From Apis mellifera (lineage: Eukaryota > Arthropoda > Insecta > Hymenoptera > Apidae), in the NCBI RefSeq assembly GCF_003254395.2, contig NC_037652.1:5729001-5793000 (forward strand): DNA of 64,000 nucleotides, written 5' to 3'. The notes beneath the pieces are model-generated. The model was not told the origin of the DNA, ran no database searches, and worked only from the letters and a program-made list of their open reading frames with translations. A program made the translations under genes and the position numbers. Shown here in pieces: positions 1-14,300 of the stretch; position 1 is the stretch's first letter, and the number at the start of each line of letters is the position of its first letter.

Positions 1-1
1 A

Positions 2-325
2 AATCGAAAAGGTGTTGTATTCCATCATGACAATGCAAGGCCACACACATTTTTGGTCACTCGGCAAAAATTATTGGAGCTTGGTTGGAATGTTTTGTCA
101 CATCCACCATATAGTCCTGACCTTGCACCATCCGATTACTTTTTGTTTCGATCTTTACAAAACTCCTTGAATGGTAAAAATTTCAATAACGATGATGATA
201 TCGAATCGTACCTGATTCAGTTTTTTGCTAATAAAAACCACAAGTTTTATGAACGTGGGATTACGATGCTGCCTGAAAGATGGCAAAAGATCATTGATCA
301 AAATGGGCAACGCATTACAGAATAA
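2..325 (+). CDS. mariner transposase, C-terminal part
   Basis: The frame is open from base 2 to a TAA at 323-325 and its N-terminus lies outside the window. It encodes the second and third catalytic aspartates of a mariner DDE/D transposase. These are the HDNARPH motif and, exactly 34 residues later, the D of YSPDLAPSDY, which is the D34D signature that separates mariner from Tc1 (D34E). The C-terminus ends shortly after a typical LPERWQK block. The product cuts and pastes DNA at TA sites. No stop or frameshift is visible in this stretch, although neutral decay usually produces them. Subfamily assignment (a mellifera-type element is likely) needs the full sequence. Confidence 0.92.
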   Translation, partial: NRKGVVFHHDNARPHTFLVTRQKLLELGWNVLSHPPYSPDLAPSDYFLFRSLQNSLNGKNFNNDDDIESYLIQFFANKNHKFYERGITMLPERWQKIIDQNGQRITE

Positions 326-370
326 AGTTATTTAATTTCACGAAAAAATTATCTTTGATTTTCTAAAAAA

Positions 371-399
371 AATCCGCAATTACTTAGTTGCCAACCCAA
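371..399 (+). repeat. mariner 3' terminal inverted repeat
   Basis: Read outward-in on the minus strand it begins TTGGGTTGGCAACTAAGTAA, which resembles mariner terminal repeats of bee genomes. A TA follows immediately outside it. The 5' partner is beyond the left edge of the window. Confidence 0.85.
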
Positions 400-619
400 T
401 ATTATATTGACTCGCGAGAAAATATTTTTCGAGGGAGAAAATGACACGCAATGACCAATGGTCAAAAAATTGGTCGAAATCGAATTATCTATGTTGGGCA
501 GGGAGGGTAAAATTTCAAGGAAATTTTTTCTTTTTTTTTTTGAAGCGAGAAAGATTGGAGAACATGCTGCGATTAACCTTTAAAATTCCATATATGTATA
601 TATATATATATATGTATGT

Positions 620-1160
620 ATAGGAGACGGTTGAATTCGCACGTGCGTGCAAATGCATCGGAACGAGTGTGGACGAGTGGAAAGAGAATAGAGAAAAAGG
701 AATAGTAGTGGGGGCACGGCGGTGAAAATAAGCGGGCGGGGAGAGAGAGAGGCGGGAGGGGAGGTGCGTTTATAAGCCACGGGCTTTTTTGTAGTGTAAA
801 TGAATAGGTCCGACCCTCGTTCGTCATGGGGAGGGAGTAGAGTGTCCGAAACTTTTGCAATTTTACGCGGCGGCTGCCCGGTGCATTCATTTTCCTGAAA
901 AATTTAAAACTCCCTCTCTCCTCTCTCTCTCCTCCTCTGTGCTCCTGTGTGCACGTGTGCGCGGGAATCTCTGCTTTTTTTCTTCTTTTCCAATTACGGA
1001 CGAACGAACGAACGAATGGACGAACGAGAAAGATCTCGAGTGTGCGACGAAAGCTCGATGACGCTCACGCTCCAACGTTTTGTCTCCCTCTGAAAAAAAC
1101 CAGATCATATCAGCCGAAATAATCCGAATGGAAGTGCATAATAAAAGCAGGGAAGACACG
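620..1160. promoter_or_regulatory. GC-rich promoter-like block
   Basis: This is about 540 bases of clearly higher GC content than the surroundings. It has G-rich runs (730-770), CT-rich tracts (905-935), a GAACGAAC microsatellite around 1000-1030 and a TATAAG-like sequence near 771. Several short open frames cross it on both strands but none has a recognisable protein motif. Such blocks in AT-rich bee DNA often mark promoters or first non-coding exons. No coding gene can be attached to it here, and direction is unknown. Confidence 0.4.
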
Positions 1161-1639
1161 GAGGATGCTCTCTTATCACGGACGAGATGCGGAATAGCGT
1201 ATTCGATATATTTTTTTTTCTCTCTCTTTCTCGAAATAAGACTGGGACGTTAACAATTATGATAATTAATTCCACGTTTTAGAAATTCTCTATAAGAGAT
1301 TATAAATGAATAAATAGACAAATTTAAGGATTTTCGATAGTTTCTTGATACAAATAAAAATTTTGTTGTCTCTTTCTTTTTTTTTGTTCATTTAAATCTG
1401 TTATCTCGTCAAAAATGTGTTCAAAACGCTCACGTTATATATCAGGATACGTATATTGTTTTGCAAAATCTTTATCTTAGAAACATATAAAAGAGAATGT
1501 AATATCTATACTTTTTATTATATTAACGATTAAGATATATTTAGAAAATTTAGAAAGAGAAATAATAAAAGTTCGATTATATTATATTCCATATTTCGTC
1601 TATAGTCACGCGTCAAAAATAAATATAAACAAGGGGAGA

Positions 1640-2090
1640 AAATAGTGAAAAAAGGATAGAAATAGAATAAAACTATTGAAATTAACGCCATCTTCAGAGT
1701 GCCGCAAATGAAACATAGAAAGAAAGACAAAATATAAGTGGGAGAAAGATAGGGATTAAAATAGGAATTGATTATCAGCGCCATCTTTTAGCTATCAAAA
1801 GATATCTTTTCATTCATTTTCAGAAGATAAAAGATGGCGTTGAAGTTAAATTCTTATTCTGTTTTATCCTGCCGTTAAAAAGATGTCTTTGATATTCAAG
1901 AGATGGTGCTAGAAGTTAATTCTAGTTCTATTTCTATTCTTTTTCTATTATTTCTATCCTTTCTTTTTGTGTTTTATTTACGAATTCTGAAAGTGCCGCT
2001 AATTTCAATATTTTTATCTTATCTATATTCTTTTTATATTATTTGTTTTCATTGTTTATATTTATTACTCCGTATTTTTATTCCTGTTTT
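1640..2090 (-). repeat. Dispersed inverted-repeat element, copy A
   Basis: The stretch is built from alternately oriented copies of a short unit containing AACGCCATCTTTT. Units lie near 1685 (plus), 1780 (plus, CAGCGCCATCTTTT), 1830 (minus, AAGATGGCGTT) and 1900 (minus, AGATGGTGCT). The reverse complement of about 1690-1930 aligns with 41430-41650, including TAATCAATTC blocks and the TCTCTTGARTATCARAGACAT block. The inverted internal organisation suggests a non-autonomous, MITE-like element. No coding capacity is seen. Confidence 0.7.
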
Positions 2091-4102
2091 TATGTGAACG
2101 TCATTCATTATATATATTTTATACATTTCTATTTTTATATATATTTATATATGATATATACATATATATTTATATGATGATTAATAATTCAAAATAAAAG
2201 ACACAATTATTCTGTATCTCATCTGTGTTCATCATTGATAAATCATGAATTTAAACAGGGATATCAGCAAATAAAGAAAAAATGCTTTATCTATATATAG
2301 AGAACATAAAAAGAAAAACAAAGGAAAAGAAATATTTTTGGAGCGATCACGTACTTGTCTTTTGCATTTCAAAATTACTTTAATTACCTTCGATTTTAAT
2401 TAAATACTACTATTTTTTATCATAACAATTTCTTCTTTGTTTTGATTGGAAAATGAAGGAATAACGTGTCTCATTGCTGGAATCTTTATTAAAAATTTTA
2501 ACTTGCTAAAATAACAAAGATAATTAATCTTATCGAATACAATAAATGAAAACATATATAATGTGAAAACAATTTAACAATTTATCATTTGCGATTATTC
2601 GAATTTGATAAATGTTTTCCTATTAATTGTTCTTATTAATTGCGTAACAATTTGCTGAAAAACATTTTGTTATTCAAAATAATTAGGGGAGTTTCAGGTA
2701 ACAAATATAGGGAATAATAATTATAAAGAATCTTATATTTATTAAATAAAAGTAATATTATCAAACTTAAAGAATTAAAAATTAGCAAGTTTTTGCAATT
2801 TTCTAATATATAATATCCCTAATTTATAATAAATAAAATCCCCCAATTATATTGATCTTTATTGTTATAATATAATTAAATCGAAACGTCACTCATATCC
2901 CTGATATAATTAGGCACTTATTTTATTAATTGACTGGCATGATGGTAATGCACTATTGTAATGGAAGTCAAGTATTAGAAAATGTAATTCATTTTAATTC
3001 TACACGATATATATAAAGGAAGAAAATGAATTCTTAGGAAAAAGAGTCACGTACAAAGCATGAAATTAGCGATTATATAAAAATTCGTATTTACAAAAAT
3101 CTAATTATATAAATTTTAGGCGCATGATTAATAATGAATATCTATCGTAAACTATAAGAAGCACTTTACATAATTATTTAAAAACTATTCGCTTAATAAA
3201 TGTCTTCATACGCATCTAAGAAAACGCTTAATAAACTTTTTCTTAACAAATATAATTTTATCAACAACTAAAACGTTTATCATTTGCATATAATAAATAT
3301 TTTCTCTTGTACTATTTACGCTAACTTATAAGGCACTACGATCATTTGTTTTTTGTTTAATTATCATATAAATAATGTATTAATTATTTTTTCAATTATG
3401 TTTTACATAATTAAATACACAATTCTTCTACCGTTAATAATTGCGCTGAATAAGGAGGAAATCATTCAATATATTGCAAAATACGAAGCACAAGACAACT
3501 TTTTATGCACATATTTTTTCAATAATCAATTTTACTGTGGCAGTAACGTCAAATTTGTGTAAACATAGAAATTACATTGAATTCTTCGATCTTTAAATCT
3601 TTTAGATAAATAACAATTTTTATCATTTCCCTAAACTTGGCAAGATTAATACTCTAGATTAATAAGTAAAATTAATGATTTTCAAATATACAAATTTTGC
3701 ATATAATCATATTTAATTATTTGACATAGCAATACTGATTTCTGTACAATATAATTGTATATATAATATAGTTCCAACAGATTGTAAAATTCTGCTGTAA
3801 TGAGTTTCATTTTAAAATAATTCAATATATGCAAAATTTATATGTACATCTTAGTTTTGTAATTAATAAATACATTATATTTAGGAACTACGCGATAAAC
3901 TAATATCGGTGTATATTTAAAACTTTCCATGTAAACTTACCTCATAATTAAAATTCTAACAAATTTCATGGATATTATATTCAACACTATAATCATTTTA
4001 ACAAGAAGATTTCTATTCTACCCTGCATAACGAATCTCAAATAAACCAATTCCAATGTAATACACAATTTAACTACTGCTCCTTTTTATTCATATAATCT
4101 TA
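2091..4102. other. AT-rich spacer, nothing recognised
   Basis: The sequence is almost wholly A and T with short TA repeats (about 2105-2175). I see no open frame with protein-like character, no tRNA and no transposon end. The 3' untranslated region of the Ask1 gene presumably extends into it from the right. Confidence 0.6.
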
Positions 4103-7100
4103 TTAATTATTGCTTTGTCGATGTTTTAATATAGCTTGCCATATCCTTAATTCAATTCCTCCTCTGAAAAAATAAAAAATTTGTCAATATTGATTACAAT
4201 ATAAAAAAAACCTTATATTTACCTGAAATTAAGTCTGCGAATATCGTCACGAGTAACATGATTTAAAATATCTTCTAATGTATATTGCTCATATAGGAAC
4301 TAGAAAAAGTAATAATATTTTTTATAATTTTTTATTCGATAGAAAAAAAAATATCAATATAAATTTTAATATTTTTACCCTTTCAATTGTCATATCATCT
4401 ATCTGAAGATTTTGTAACCATTCAATAAGAGCCTGGTCAGCGCATGAAGTATTAGAGGGTGTATCATTAACAGTTAAAGAAAGTAGCTGTTGTGATGTGT
4501 TTCCAGATAATGATGAATTATAACTATATATATATAAAACAAGATATAATAACTGTAAAAGATTTATTATATATTCAATATTACGAAAATAATTAAGCCT
4601 TACCCTGATTCTTGTTTCATAATACGCCTATTTATACTTTCACAAAGACGTGTTAAAGTATTAACTTGAACTTTTTGTTCTTCGAGAACTTGTTGCAACA
4701 AAGCTTGATATGATTTTTGACTTTCAATCAATTCTTGTAATAATCTTAAATTGTCCATTTTTAAAACTCCCATTTGATCCCGATATTCTTTCCAATATTT
4801 ATTATCTAAAGAATCGCCAGTTTTTTGTGATTTTACAGAATTTACGGTTGACACGCCAGATATAGATCCTTCTTCTGGTCCTTGACCAGCAGATTGCACA
4901 CGCTCTTGACCAAGCAAATTAGCACCAAGTTCTATAAATAATGTATTAAAAACTTTAATTTATTTCAAATATTTTAAACAATTTTCTAATATATATTTAG
5001 AAAAAAAAATTATTTGTTTAATAATCTTCACGATATATTTCAAAAAACATTATATGTATATCTGATAAATTATTAAAAAATATGTGAATAAAATATTTAA
5101 AAAAATATTATATCTTGTTACATAAGAAATTATTTTAATATTACCAGGAGAAAATACATTGATAGCAGCTTGTACAGCATTTCTGACTAAATTATCCAAT
5201 GCAAACATCCAATGAGGCTTTATACTATGCATTCGTAAAACTTCATTCACTGCTGTTTGAAATAAATAAATAGCTAGATTCAGATGAGTAATAGCAGTAG
5301 AATCGAAATCCAATTCTTCTTTTAATGTTCTAATGGCTGTTACAATTACTTCTTGATTTTGTTCCGCAATATAATCTCTCAAGGCACGCATTAGTAAAAT
5401 TAAATGATTCTGAAAAGATATAAAAACTTTGTTACTTGAAATACATATTTTATATATATACATATATATACATATTTAATATATATTATTACTATAAATA
5501 CATATTTAATAAAAACACAAAAATAATTACCATTTGCAGAACAGTTTGACTTGTTGACAATTCTATTTGAATATCTCTCATCCATACTTCACAAATTTTT
5601 GCTTCATCTTGAGTAAGAACTCTGGTTAATGTCATTCTTCTTTGACTATCTTTTTTCAATAGATAAAAACCTTCTTGTTCCTCACCAGTTTTTTGACCAG
5701 GTTGTCCTAGTCAACAATATAGAGTATAATATAGAAGCATATTAAATTTAAATGATCTTTAATATATTGTAAATTATTATACCTCCTAATTCAACTTCTG
5801 GTGATAATAAACCACCAGAAGAACTTCTTCTCGTCATTGAAGCTCCAGCTGTGTCAGTTTCACTTGTTTCTATAGATGGTGTATTTCCTATCATACTGAA
5901 AATAAAATAAATTGATGTTACTTTCAAATGCTATTTATATTTTTTTATACTTTAAAGTTTATTTTAACATTATTATATCTATTTAACTTAATTTATAATA
6001 TTTCAAAACAATTAAAAAAATTAAAACTTAAATCTTTTTTATAATTAAAATTATTAAATATAAAAAAGTTTGATAATTATTTCATAACAATCTATGTTAT
6101 ATAATAATCTATAATATATTTTTTATTTTTAACAATTAATTGAATATTTCAAATAGAATAATTTGACCAAAAGGGACAGTATGCAAGTGTCACAAGGGCA
6201 AGAATATTTCCTGATATATATTTTCATTGAAAATAAACCTGAATACATGCAACAATTATTAAAACTGGTTATTATTTTAAGAAGGATTTCAAAAACTTAA
6301 GTTTCAAATACATATGAATAGTCATATTTTTAATCAATTATTATTATATTTGTTTAGTATATTAAGTCTTATTATTATCCTATCAATATATTAGGATAAT
6401 ATTAATACAAAGAAAATAATATAAAAATTTTAATCTTTCTTCTTACTAAATTGAAAAATATTTTACATATTATTATTATTACAAACAGGAAGCTCCATTG
6501 CCCACAACACATAAATGTTTACCAACATAAAGCAACATATATATATATTAATAATATGTATCAGTTAACTATCATTAATCATGATTAATTTCTTAGTTAT
6601 ATTAAGATAAATTTTATTATGTTTCTTATCAACAATTATTATATAATATTATATTTTTTTATGAAGAGCCGTGTAACCATCTATAACATTAGTACCATAC
6701 CTGTTAAAAGAAAGGGTTGCAGTGGGCATTCTAATAGGAGACAGAAGGTGTGCTGGACTGCGCTCCCTCAATGGGCTTGACTTTGTCAGTCCTCCACTAT
6801 GTGTAATACTTTGATTATATTTCATAATAGAAGAAAGGGATATAATAACAAATGAAAAAATAAAAAATCAAAGATTTTAAAATTCAAACCACATTTAAAT
6901 ACATTAATATAAATACGAGTACAATGTATTCAGATTTATTACAAAAAAAAAAAAAAAATTATTTATTATATAATTGCTAAGCATTTTTTTCTAGAATATA
7001 TTTACATAAAAACAAGAATGTGAAATCAGCAACAATACAACAAATATAAGACTATTCATATACAAACTTAAACAAAACGATTTGTATGTATTTATATTTT

Positions 7101-10100
7101 ATTATAATAAATAATATATTAACGTTACCTATCATCGGATTGTGAAGTTTGAATAGGAGAAGCAGAAACGATATGATTATTATTCGTTTTGTCAGATTTG
7201 CCTAAACGTTCAACTCTGTCAGCAGGTACTGAAATACTTCTACTAAAATCAGGTGGTGCTGCTAAACGATTAGTTTTCTTCTTCCTATATATATAAAAAA
7301 TCATTAAATATTTTTATATAAAATTATTTATATAAAAATAATATAAGTATCACATACTCATTTAAAAATGGATCTTCTAATAATTCAGCTGCAGTTGCTC
7401 TTATGTCAGGATTAGGTTCAAAACAACGTAATATAAAATTTTTTGCTCTTTCGGATAATTCAGATGGAATTTCAGGATGTATTTTATAATATCCAACCTA
7501 TTATATAATTTTATTATATAATTTATATTATATAATTTTAAAATAACGCAATTTTAAATCTATTTAAAAATTCTATTTATTTTAATTTCACCTTAAACAC
7601 TGCTGCTTGAGGAGAACCTAATTCAATAAATGGTGGTTTACCAGTTGCCATTTCGACTATTGTACAACCCAGAGACCAAATATCAGCCTATTATAAATAA
7701 TGAATAATAATTTTTCTTTTATAAGTAAAAAATAATATATATTATATAATAATATAACTTACTGGGGCACCATATCCACGTTGTCCTTTATCGATAACTT
7801 CCGGTGCCATATATTGTAATGTTCCAGTAAATGTTTCCGTACTTGGACATAAACCGGCTAATCGTTTCGACATACCAAAATCTGAAATTTTCACTACCCC
7901 GCTATATGTATTTACTAAAACATTATCGCCTAAAAATGATAATTGAAATGAAAATGATAATATTTTTTTTATTTATTTATTTATTAAACAACATTTTATA
8001 TATTATATTTTACCTTTAATATCTCTATGAACGATTTTTTGATCATGAAGATATTTCAAACCTTCCAAGATTTGTTTAGTATAATAAGCAATTGTAGATT
8101 CATTTTCTTTTAAAGGTCCCCATTTTGATCTTAACAAAGCTGATAAACTACCTAAAAAAAATTAAAAAGAAATAATAGATAATATGCAATTTTCTTTTAT
8201 TTTGTTTATTTACCTCCAGGGACTTGTTCCATGAAAATTTTGAAATATCCTTCTTCGCTTACTGAACCTAGATATTGTACGATATTTCTATGCCTTAATT
8301 GACTATGTAATTTAATTTCCTCGTGTAACGGTTGCACATCTCCTAAATTCCGTTCACGAATTTCTTTTACAGCAATTCTCACTTGCGTATTTAAATCTCG
8401 AGCTGCATAGACAATTCCATATGTACCTTTACCTAGCATTATTCGTTTATTTTGGTCATCCAATTCATATTCAAACTAGGAAAAAATAAATAGTAATAAT
8501 AATAGTAATAAATTACTTAAAATTATATAAAAATTTTGTACAAACCTTCATTCTATCATCAGTCATGTATGCATCTAAATCTGTAACCATGCCTTCTTGA
8601 TCTCTGGTCATTTCCAAAATTAAATCATAGAATCTTTGTCTGCATTGAACAGACGGAAAATACATTTGGAAATCATCAGAATTTTGATGAACATACAGAA
8701 AAAGGCAGCGTTCATCTCTTTTGTATAAGCTTACACTACGTATCATATTTGCGGTAAATAACCAATCGTGAACTTGTTTGCAATTATTCTTCATATTATC
8801 CAAGCACAAATTCCAAATTTGCACCGATTTTTCTTCTGCTCCGAGGTTAACGTTTACATAGCTCGGCATCAAGATCTTCGTTGGCTCCAACACTAAGAGC
8901 TAAAATAAAAAGATTAGTGACTAATTCCTTTTTCTAATGGAAAGGATCATAATAGCATTTTGATTCATTAAAGTCAGTCTAAGAACCTGCACAAAGAGCA
9001 GTTTTATATTGTTCTTACTTTGACCCAAAATGTACAGAAGTAAGCTGGATTGGTAACACAATATTATAAGCCATAGTCTCCCGAATTGGAAACTGGATCC
9101 TTTGTAGAACGATTCCATTTATCAACTTACTGGAAACCGTATACTATCTCCAACTTCCGCTTTTGTAGCTTCGGCAAAGTAGTCCGTCCAAAAACTAAAT
9201 ATTTGCTCCTCTGGTGAAACCTCAGCTTCTTCATTCTTTTTACGAAATCTATCTATCAGCGATATGTTTCCTATTGTAGATTTCAGGTACCTATTTAAGA
9301 AATAATTTATTATCACTATATATTTAATATTTTATATTTTTTATTTCAACATAATATTTCAATGATTATTAATATGTACCAATTTGGTGGCTTCAATTTA
9401 AACATGCATTCGGCAGCTTGAATAGCTTTCGAATAATCCTCGGCAAGTACACTAATCTCAAAAAATGTTGCTACATCCCAGTAATCTTTCAAACTTGATA
9501 AACTACCTTTCTTGCCAATTAGATTATTTAATACCATGCCTATATGTTGTAATTCTTCACTTTTAGAAAATTCATTTCCTGCTATAACGAGTAATGTAGC
9601 GAGATTAATTCCCGCATATTCATTTGGTTGAACCTGAATATATAAGTTGAGAAAGTTAAAAAAAATTTTAATTCACATTTATTCTACAAAAAGTAAAAAA
9701 AATAAAATACCTCAAAACCTTTTCTATACCAATGAATTGCATTTTTTAAACTTTCTTTATCAGTATGTCTACTTTCTACAAATTTATCTTTATATATTCT
9801 TCCACATAAACATAACATATCAGGGACATGATTTTCTTTCTTTTCCAAAGCTTTTTCAATAACTTTCAATGCTCTTTCTCTATCACCTTCTTTATTTCGT
9901 CGATTTAATGCAAATGCATATAAATTTCGAATAGCCGGAGTATTGATATAATTTTTATGAGTCGGTATTGTTCTTAGATCGTCAACTAATTGTACCATTG
10001 CATCATAATCCTATGCATCCATAAATTTAATTAATAAAGAAATATTTTTTAATAATAATTATTAATATATTACCTGTATCTCACGGAAGGAAATCAAAAC

Positions 10101-11378
10101 GTTTAGAACAACTTCTCCAGATAAAACGTTTGGATCATCTAAACGTTTACGCATATTGTTTAATGCTTTCGAAAGTTCTTCTCCCGAATATGTTTCACGC
10201 GCTTTTCGTAAATCAGCTAAGAATTTTTCTTTCATGTGCGCTCTATAAAAATTTCATAATTATTTTATAAAAACTTATTTAATTATTATTAAACGACATA
10301 TTGTTATAATAAGTTCAAGTTCATTATATATCTTCTAATAAGATTTTCAAACTATAATTATATGTATTGAACAATAAATTTAATTCAATTCTATGTACAA
10401 AATGATAAGATAAGAAAATATTTACTTTTGTACCATCATAATTAGAACAAAAGAACAATATTTCCATTTCTTATCTTATAGTAAAATCATATCATAACAA
10501 AACTGTGAAAAATCAAAACATACTTAGATTGTACTTCTACATCTTGAAATAATTTTTTAAGCTTCAACGTAAGATGTTGTTTTGGATCTATTACTTCTTC
10601 TCCAGTAATTCTAGTAGTAGCTGGATTTGTTGCTACACATGAACCACATTCCACCACACGGTATGAAACAAACGTGTAGTTACCACATGATAACTACATA
10701 CATTATAAAAGTTTTATGTTAAAAGATAATTTTTAAATATAATATATTAATATATTATAGAATAATATAAATATACCTTAATTCTGATTGTTGTTTCTGT
10801 GTCTATATCATTATGTAACAAAATATTTTCTTTCATACCAAAACTTTCTCTAACACCAAGATGATAAAACAAAGCAGATTGTTGCAACTGAATACTTAAG
10901 TCTACAACAGCTACATCTGCATTATAAAATGTATCAAGTACATTTGTTTCTCCAAAATCCAATTTTTCAAACTAAAAAGATAACAATCAAATATATTTAG
11001 GTTTAAAAATCATATGTTTTAATAATAAAAAATATTTATTACCTGAATATGATGTATATTAGCATTAACTAAATTACATGCTTGTCTAACTTCTTCTAAA
11101 GCTCTTCTTCTCTGAGCCAAATGTTCTGGTTGTTGTAGATCCAAAACACAAGCTACATCCATTCTAGGTCTTCCAGAAATGGTTGTATGTCCAGAAATAT
11201 CACTATGTGTTCCAATACTGTCAGTACTAGAAATACCTTCTGCGATTGTTGGTTGTGCAGCTATTATAAAATATTATAAATGATTAACAATTTAAAATTT
11301 TTTTTTTAACAAATTAAATAGCAAGAATAGCAAGAAATTACCAGTCATGTCTATTGTATCGCCACAAATGGATGGCAT
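4103..11378 (-). CDS. Ask1: Apoptosis signal-regulating kinase 1 (MAP3K5/15 family)
   Basis: This is a stress-activated MAP3K that phosphorylates MAP2Ks upstream of JNK and p38. There are 23 coding exons, all with GT-AG borders and continuous frame, giving about 1358 residues against 1374 in human ASK1. Exons run 11342-11378, 11043-11260, 10777-10971, 10524-10693, 10074-10242, 9711-10010, 9380-9633, 9131-9290, 8546-8899, 8214-8475, 8014-8151, 7763-7929, 7592-7687, 7358-7497, 7129-7284, 6701-6796, 5783-5895, 5531-5706, 5145-5409, 4604-4931, 4379-4523, 4223-4299, 4103-4163. The N-terminal thioredoxin-binding and central regulatory (TPR/PH-like) regions precede the kinase domain: glycine loop 634-639, Lys656, HRD Asp750, DFG Asp769, activation-loop Thr787 in TFTGTLQYMAPE. 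DFG is followed by MSK where human has TSK. A coiled coil and a SAM-like C-terminus follow. A CTAG acceptor at 11391-11392, just before the ATG, implies an upstream 5' UTR exon. Confidence 0.95.
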
Positions 11379-14300
11379 GTTGCACAATTACTAGATGGAA
11401 ATAATATTTTTAATTTCTACTTAATAAAAGTTTGGAAGCTTCAGCGAACAAAAGAATTATGAATTCACCTGTTTGAAAATAAAATATGTAAAATATGTAT
11501 AATAATAAATCATGAATTTTTGTTATTACTATTAAATATATTTTAACTATTAGTATAAAAATTTAACTTAATAACTTTTAAAAACATTACAAATTAGAGA
11601 AGCATGAAAATTTTAAGAAAATTGTACAGTTTATACAACTTTCAAATGAAATTTCAAATAATTATCATAAAAAAAAATTAATTTCTGACTTTGGATTACA
11701 ACGAAACAATAAAATGTAAAAGAATCATAGACAAGAATTCGGTTAGTGACATTGGCTCGCATAAAACTAATGCATAATGGATCATCATTATTCTACGAAT
11801 ACTAGCAGAGAATTCTTGTTATGGAATTGTTTTTTAATTAAATCTAAATACGTGAAATACCTTTTACACTGCACATTATAGATACAATTGTCCATTTCTT
11901 CTAGAACATAAATCCGGAGTCGAGGTCGTACAGTATAATTCACATAAAGAATTTTCTTGTTAGTTCACAGATGGCAGAAAGATCAGTTGCTCTGCCGATA
12001 TAAAAATAGAAACTCTTAAGATAGAACGCATTATAATAAGAAAGAAATGATAATTGCGATTAACACTATAGAACTAAAAGTCACGACTACGCAAATCATT
12101 TAACTACATTTAAATACAATTTTGATTCTATGCGATAAGCAAGCAATTAAAAGTTATATTAATTATCGCAAAAAATAATTTATTTCATTGAATAAACGGA
12201 ATATATACATAAGTATATTAGAAAGAGAATTTAATTAATTTGTATGTCGACTAAGATATTTCTTTCAACATGATTGTTAACGCAGTATTAAATGAATTAA
12301 CCTTCAGATGTATACTTCGATAGTAATGCATGGTCATCATTTACGGACTTTATATATATCCATAGAATTAAAATATCTGGCATAAGATAGTCGGAATGCT
12401 ATTACTGCAAAACACTTTTGTCGATCGACTAGAATCGACCCTTTAATCGGAAAACATACTATAGAAAGAGGTTGAGCAATATAAAAAAAGATAATGACTT
12501 TATAGGTTATCTGGATTCGATTGCATTAAATGTTAACGTATAAAGACACTGTGGAAACGTACCAATGAACTCCATACGAGTAGGATATCAGGAACAGGAA
12601 GAGCAATCATATGAATAAATTGTTGGAAGCTACGATTTTTCTACTTATGTGCTTATAAATAAGAAACCTCTATTTCACTTCTTTATTTATCAGAATAAAC
12701 GCTATCAGATTTAATATTTAAAAACTACATTTATTTTATAATTCATGAATTTACTCTTAAAAATTAGAATTTTTCTTTCATATAGATTATAAATATATAT
12801 ATAAATATATATAATTGCTATGAAAAAATTAATTATAATAATGTGTTTCTATAATAAAATTTATAAATACATTTGGTTTAATTTTATTATTTATTGTTAG
12901 AAATCTAAAGAAAATTTATGATAAACAAAATAAAATCATTATTTAACTTAAAAAATAAATATTTATTACATTATTATAATTTATTATAATATATATCAAT
13001 TTACTTGAATGACAAAAAATCAATGAGAAAAAGAATAAAGAGAAAATCATGAAGCTAAATATAATCTTATTGTTAAATAATTCATTAAATATAAATTGTA
13101 ATTCAAAATCAAACATAACTACAATCGTCGTGCAAAAAGAGTCTGAAAAATGAACATGATTCGTATATACGCGGTTTACGAATGCGTGAAGAATAGTGGG
13201 GTGCAGTGATGCGCGGAGCGGCCACTCCGCAGCGCTCCCCTTTCATTAGGAACACAGAATAAATAAGAAAGCATAACTATCATGTATTATCTTGCTGATG
13301 AAGAATTATACTCTTACTTTTCGTACAATCCGTGTATTACATAGTATTTTGTGATTAAGAGCCTAGATTATAAAGAAATCTTACATATAATAGTAGACAG
13401 AATTAATATTATACTTCTTTATCAATCATACTATTGTGTTACAGGGGGACCCCAAGAATTGGCCTGCCCCACGATAGACCGAACAAAACACGTCATTTCT
13501 CGGGATTGAGATTTTCTCGCTCTATTTAATCAATCTTCTTTAATGTATGTTAATTCTTGGAAACAAAAATATAATAGAAATAATAAATATTTTCATATAA
13601 TATTATCTTATAATTAATTTGTAATATAAATTTGTAATTTAATTATAGGAAAATAAAATTTAATAATTATTAACAAGCGTATTGATGTAATTATAAGTTA
13701 TATACGCAATAATTGTGAAATAGAAATGTATAATTATTTAGTAATATTTTAAGAAAAACATTAATTTTAAATATTTCTAAATAAACAGCAAAATTATATG
13801 AAAATATAAATTTTCATAGTTTTTTATCAGAAAATTTTCTTCAATGACCGACGAAACTTTAATGAATGAAATAACGAAGATAGATCATATTCTAACTTGA
13901 GATACTTGCCTGATCATTGAGGAGTCTCACGGTGTAGAAACTGTTTGAGGAATGCGTGTAATGCGTGTACGTACACGTCACGTCCACTCATCATCGCTGT
14001 CACGTACAAGACTTATCGTCATGTATGTGCGTCTCTGCATATATACTTATGTATGCCAGTATGCACGTATGCGATTCATCATTTTACATGTCAATCTTAA
14101 AAATGTATACGTTCTTAGCGATATATCACATATATATTGTATATTATATATTTTATTCTCTTAACATAGAAATAATTTTGCTGTGAGAAATATTGGACAA
14201 GTCTCAGACAGAATTTATTGAATATATATTATCGTGAAATTGTTGTTATTTACAAATATCATATCTGTGAAAATAAGTATTCTTAACAAATGGTTAATCT

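Larger units (their letters stand above)
1..401 (+). mobile_element. mariner transposon, 3' end
   Basis: This is the 3' part of a mariner (Tc1/mariner superfamily) element, cut by the window edge. It holds the end of the transposase reading frame (to 325), a short 3' untranslated stretch and the 3' terminal repeat, which ends with GCCAACCCAA at 399 followed by a TA dinucleotide (400-401), the expected target-site duplication. The D34D spacing in the protein identifies the mariner family. The visible frame is uninterrupted, which suggests a fairly young copy. Whether the whole element is intact cannot be judged from here. Confidence 0.9.

Noticed and set aside
573..890. 105-codon minus-strand frame and overlapping frames on both strands
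   Set aside because: They arise from GC-rich low-complexity tracts and TA repeats; the peptide is Pro/Leu/Ser and His/Ile repeats without protein-like order.
8921..9118. 65-codon frame between Ask1 exons 8 and 9
   Set aside because: It lies in an intron; a GT donor at 9130 and AG acceptor at 8900-8901 remove it and restore the ASK1 family sequence.
13952..14186. Overlapping 70- and 73-codon plus-strand frames
   Set aside because: Both frames are open together in a short GC-richer patch with palindromic GTAC words; translated products lack order and neither has a credible stop context or neighbour.
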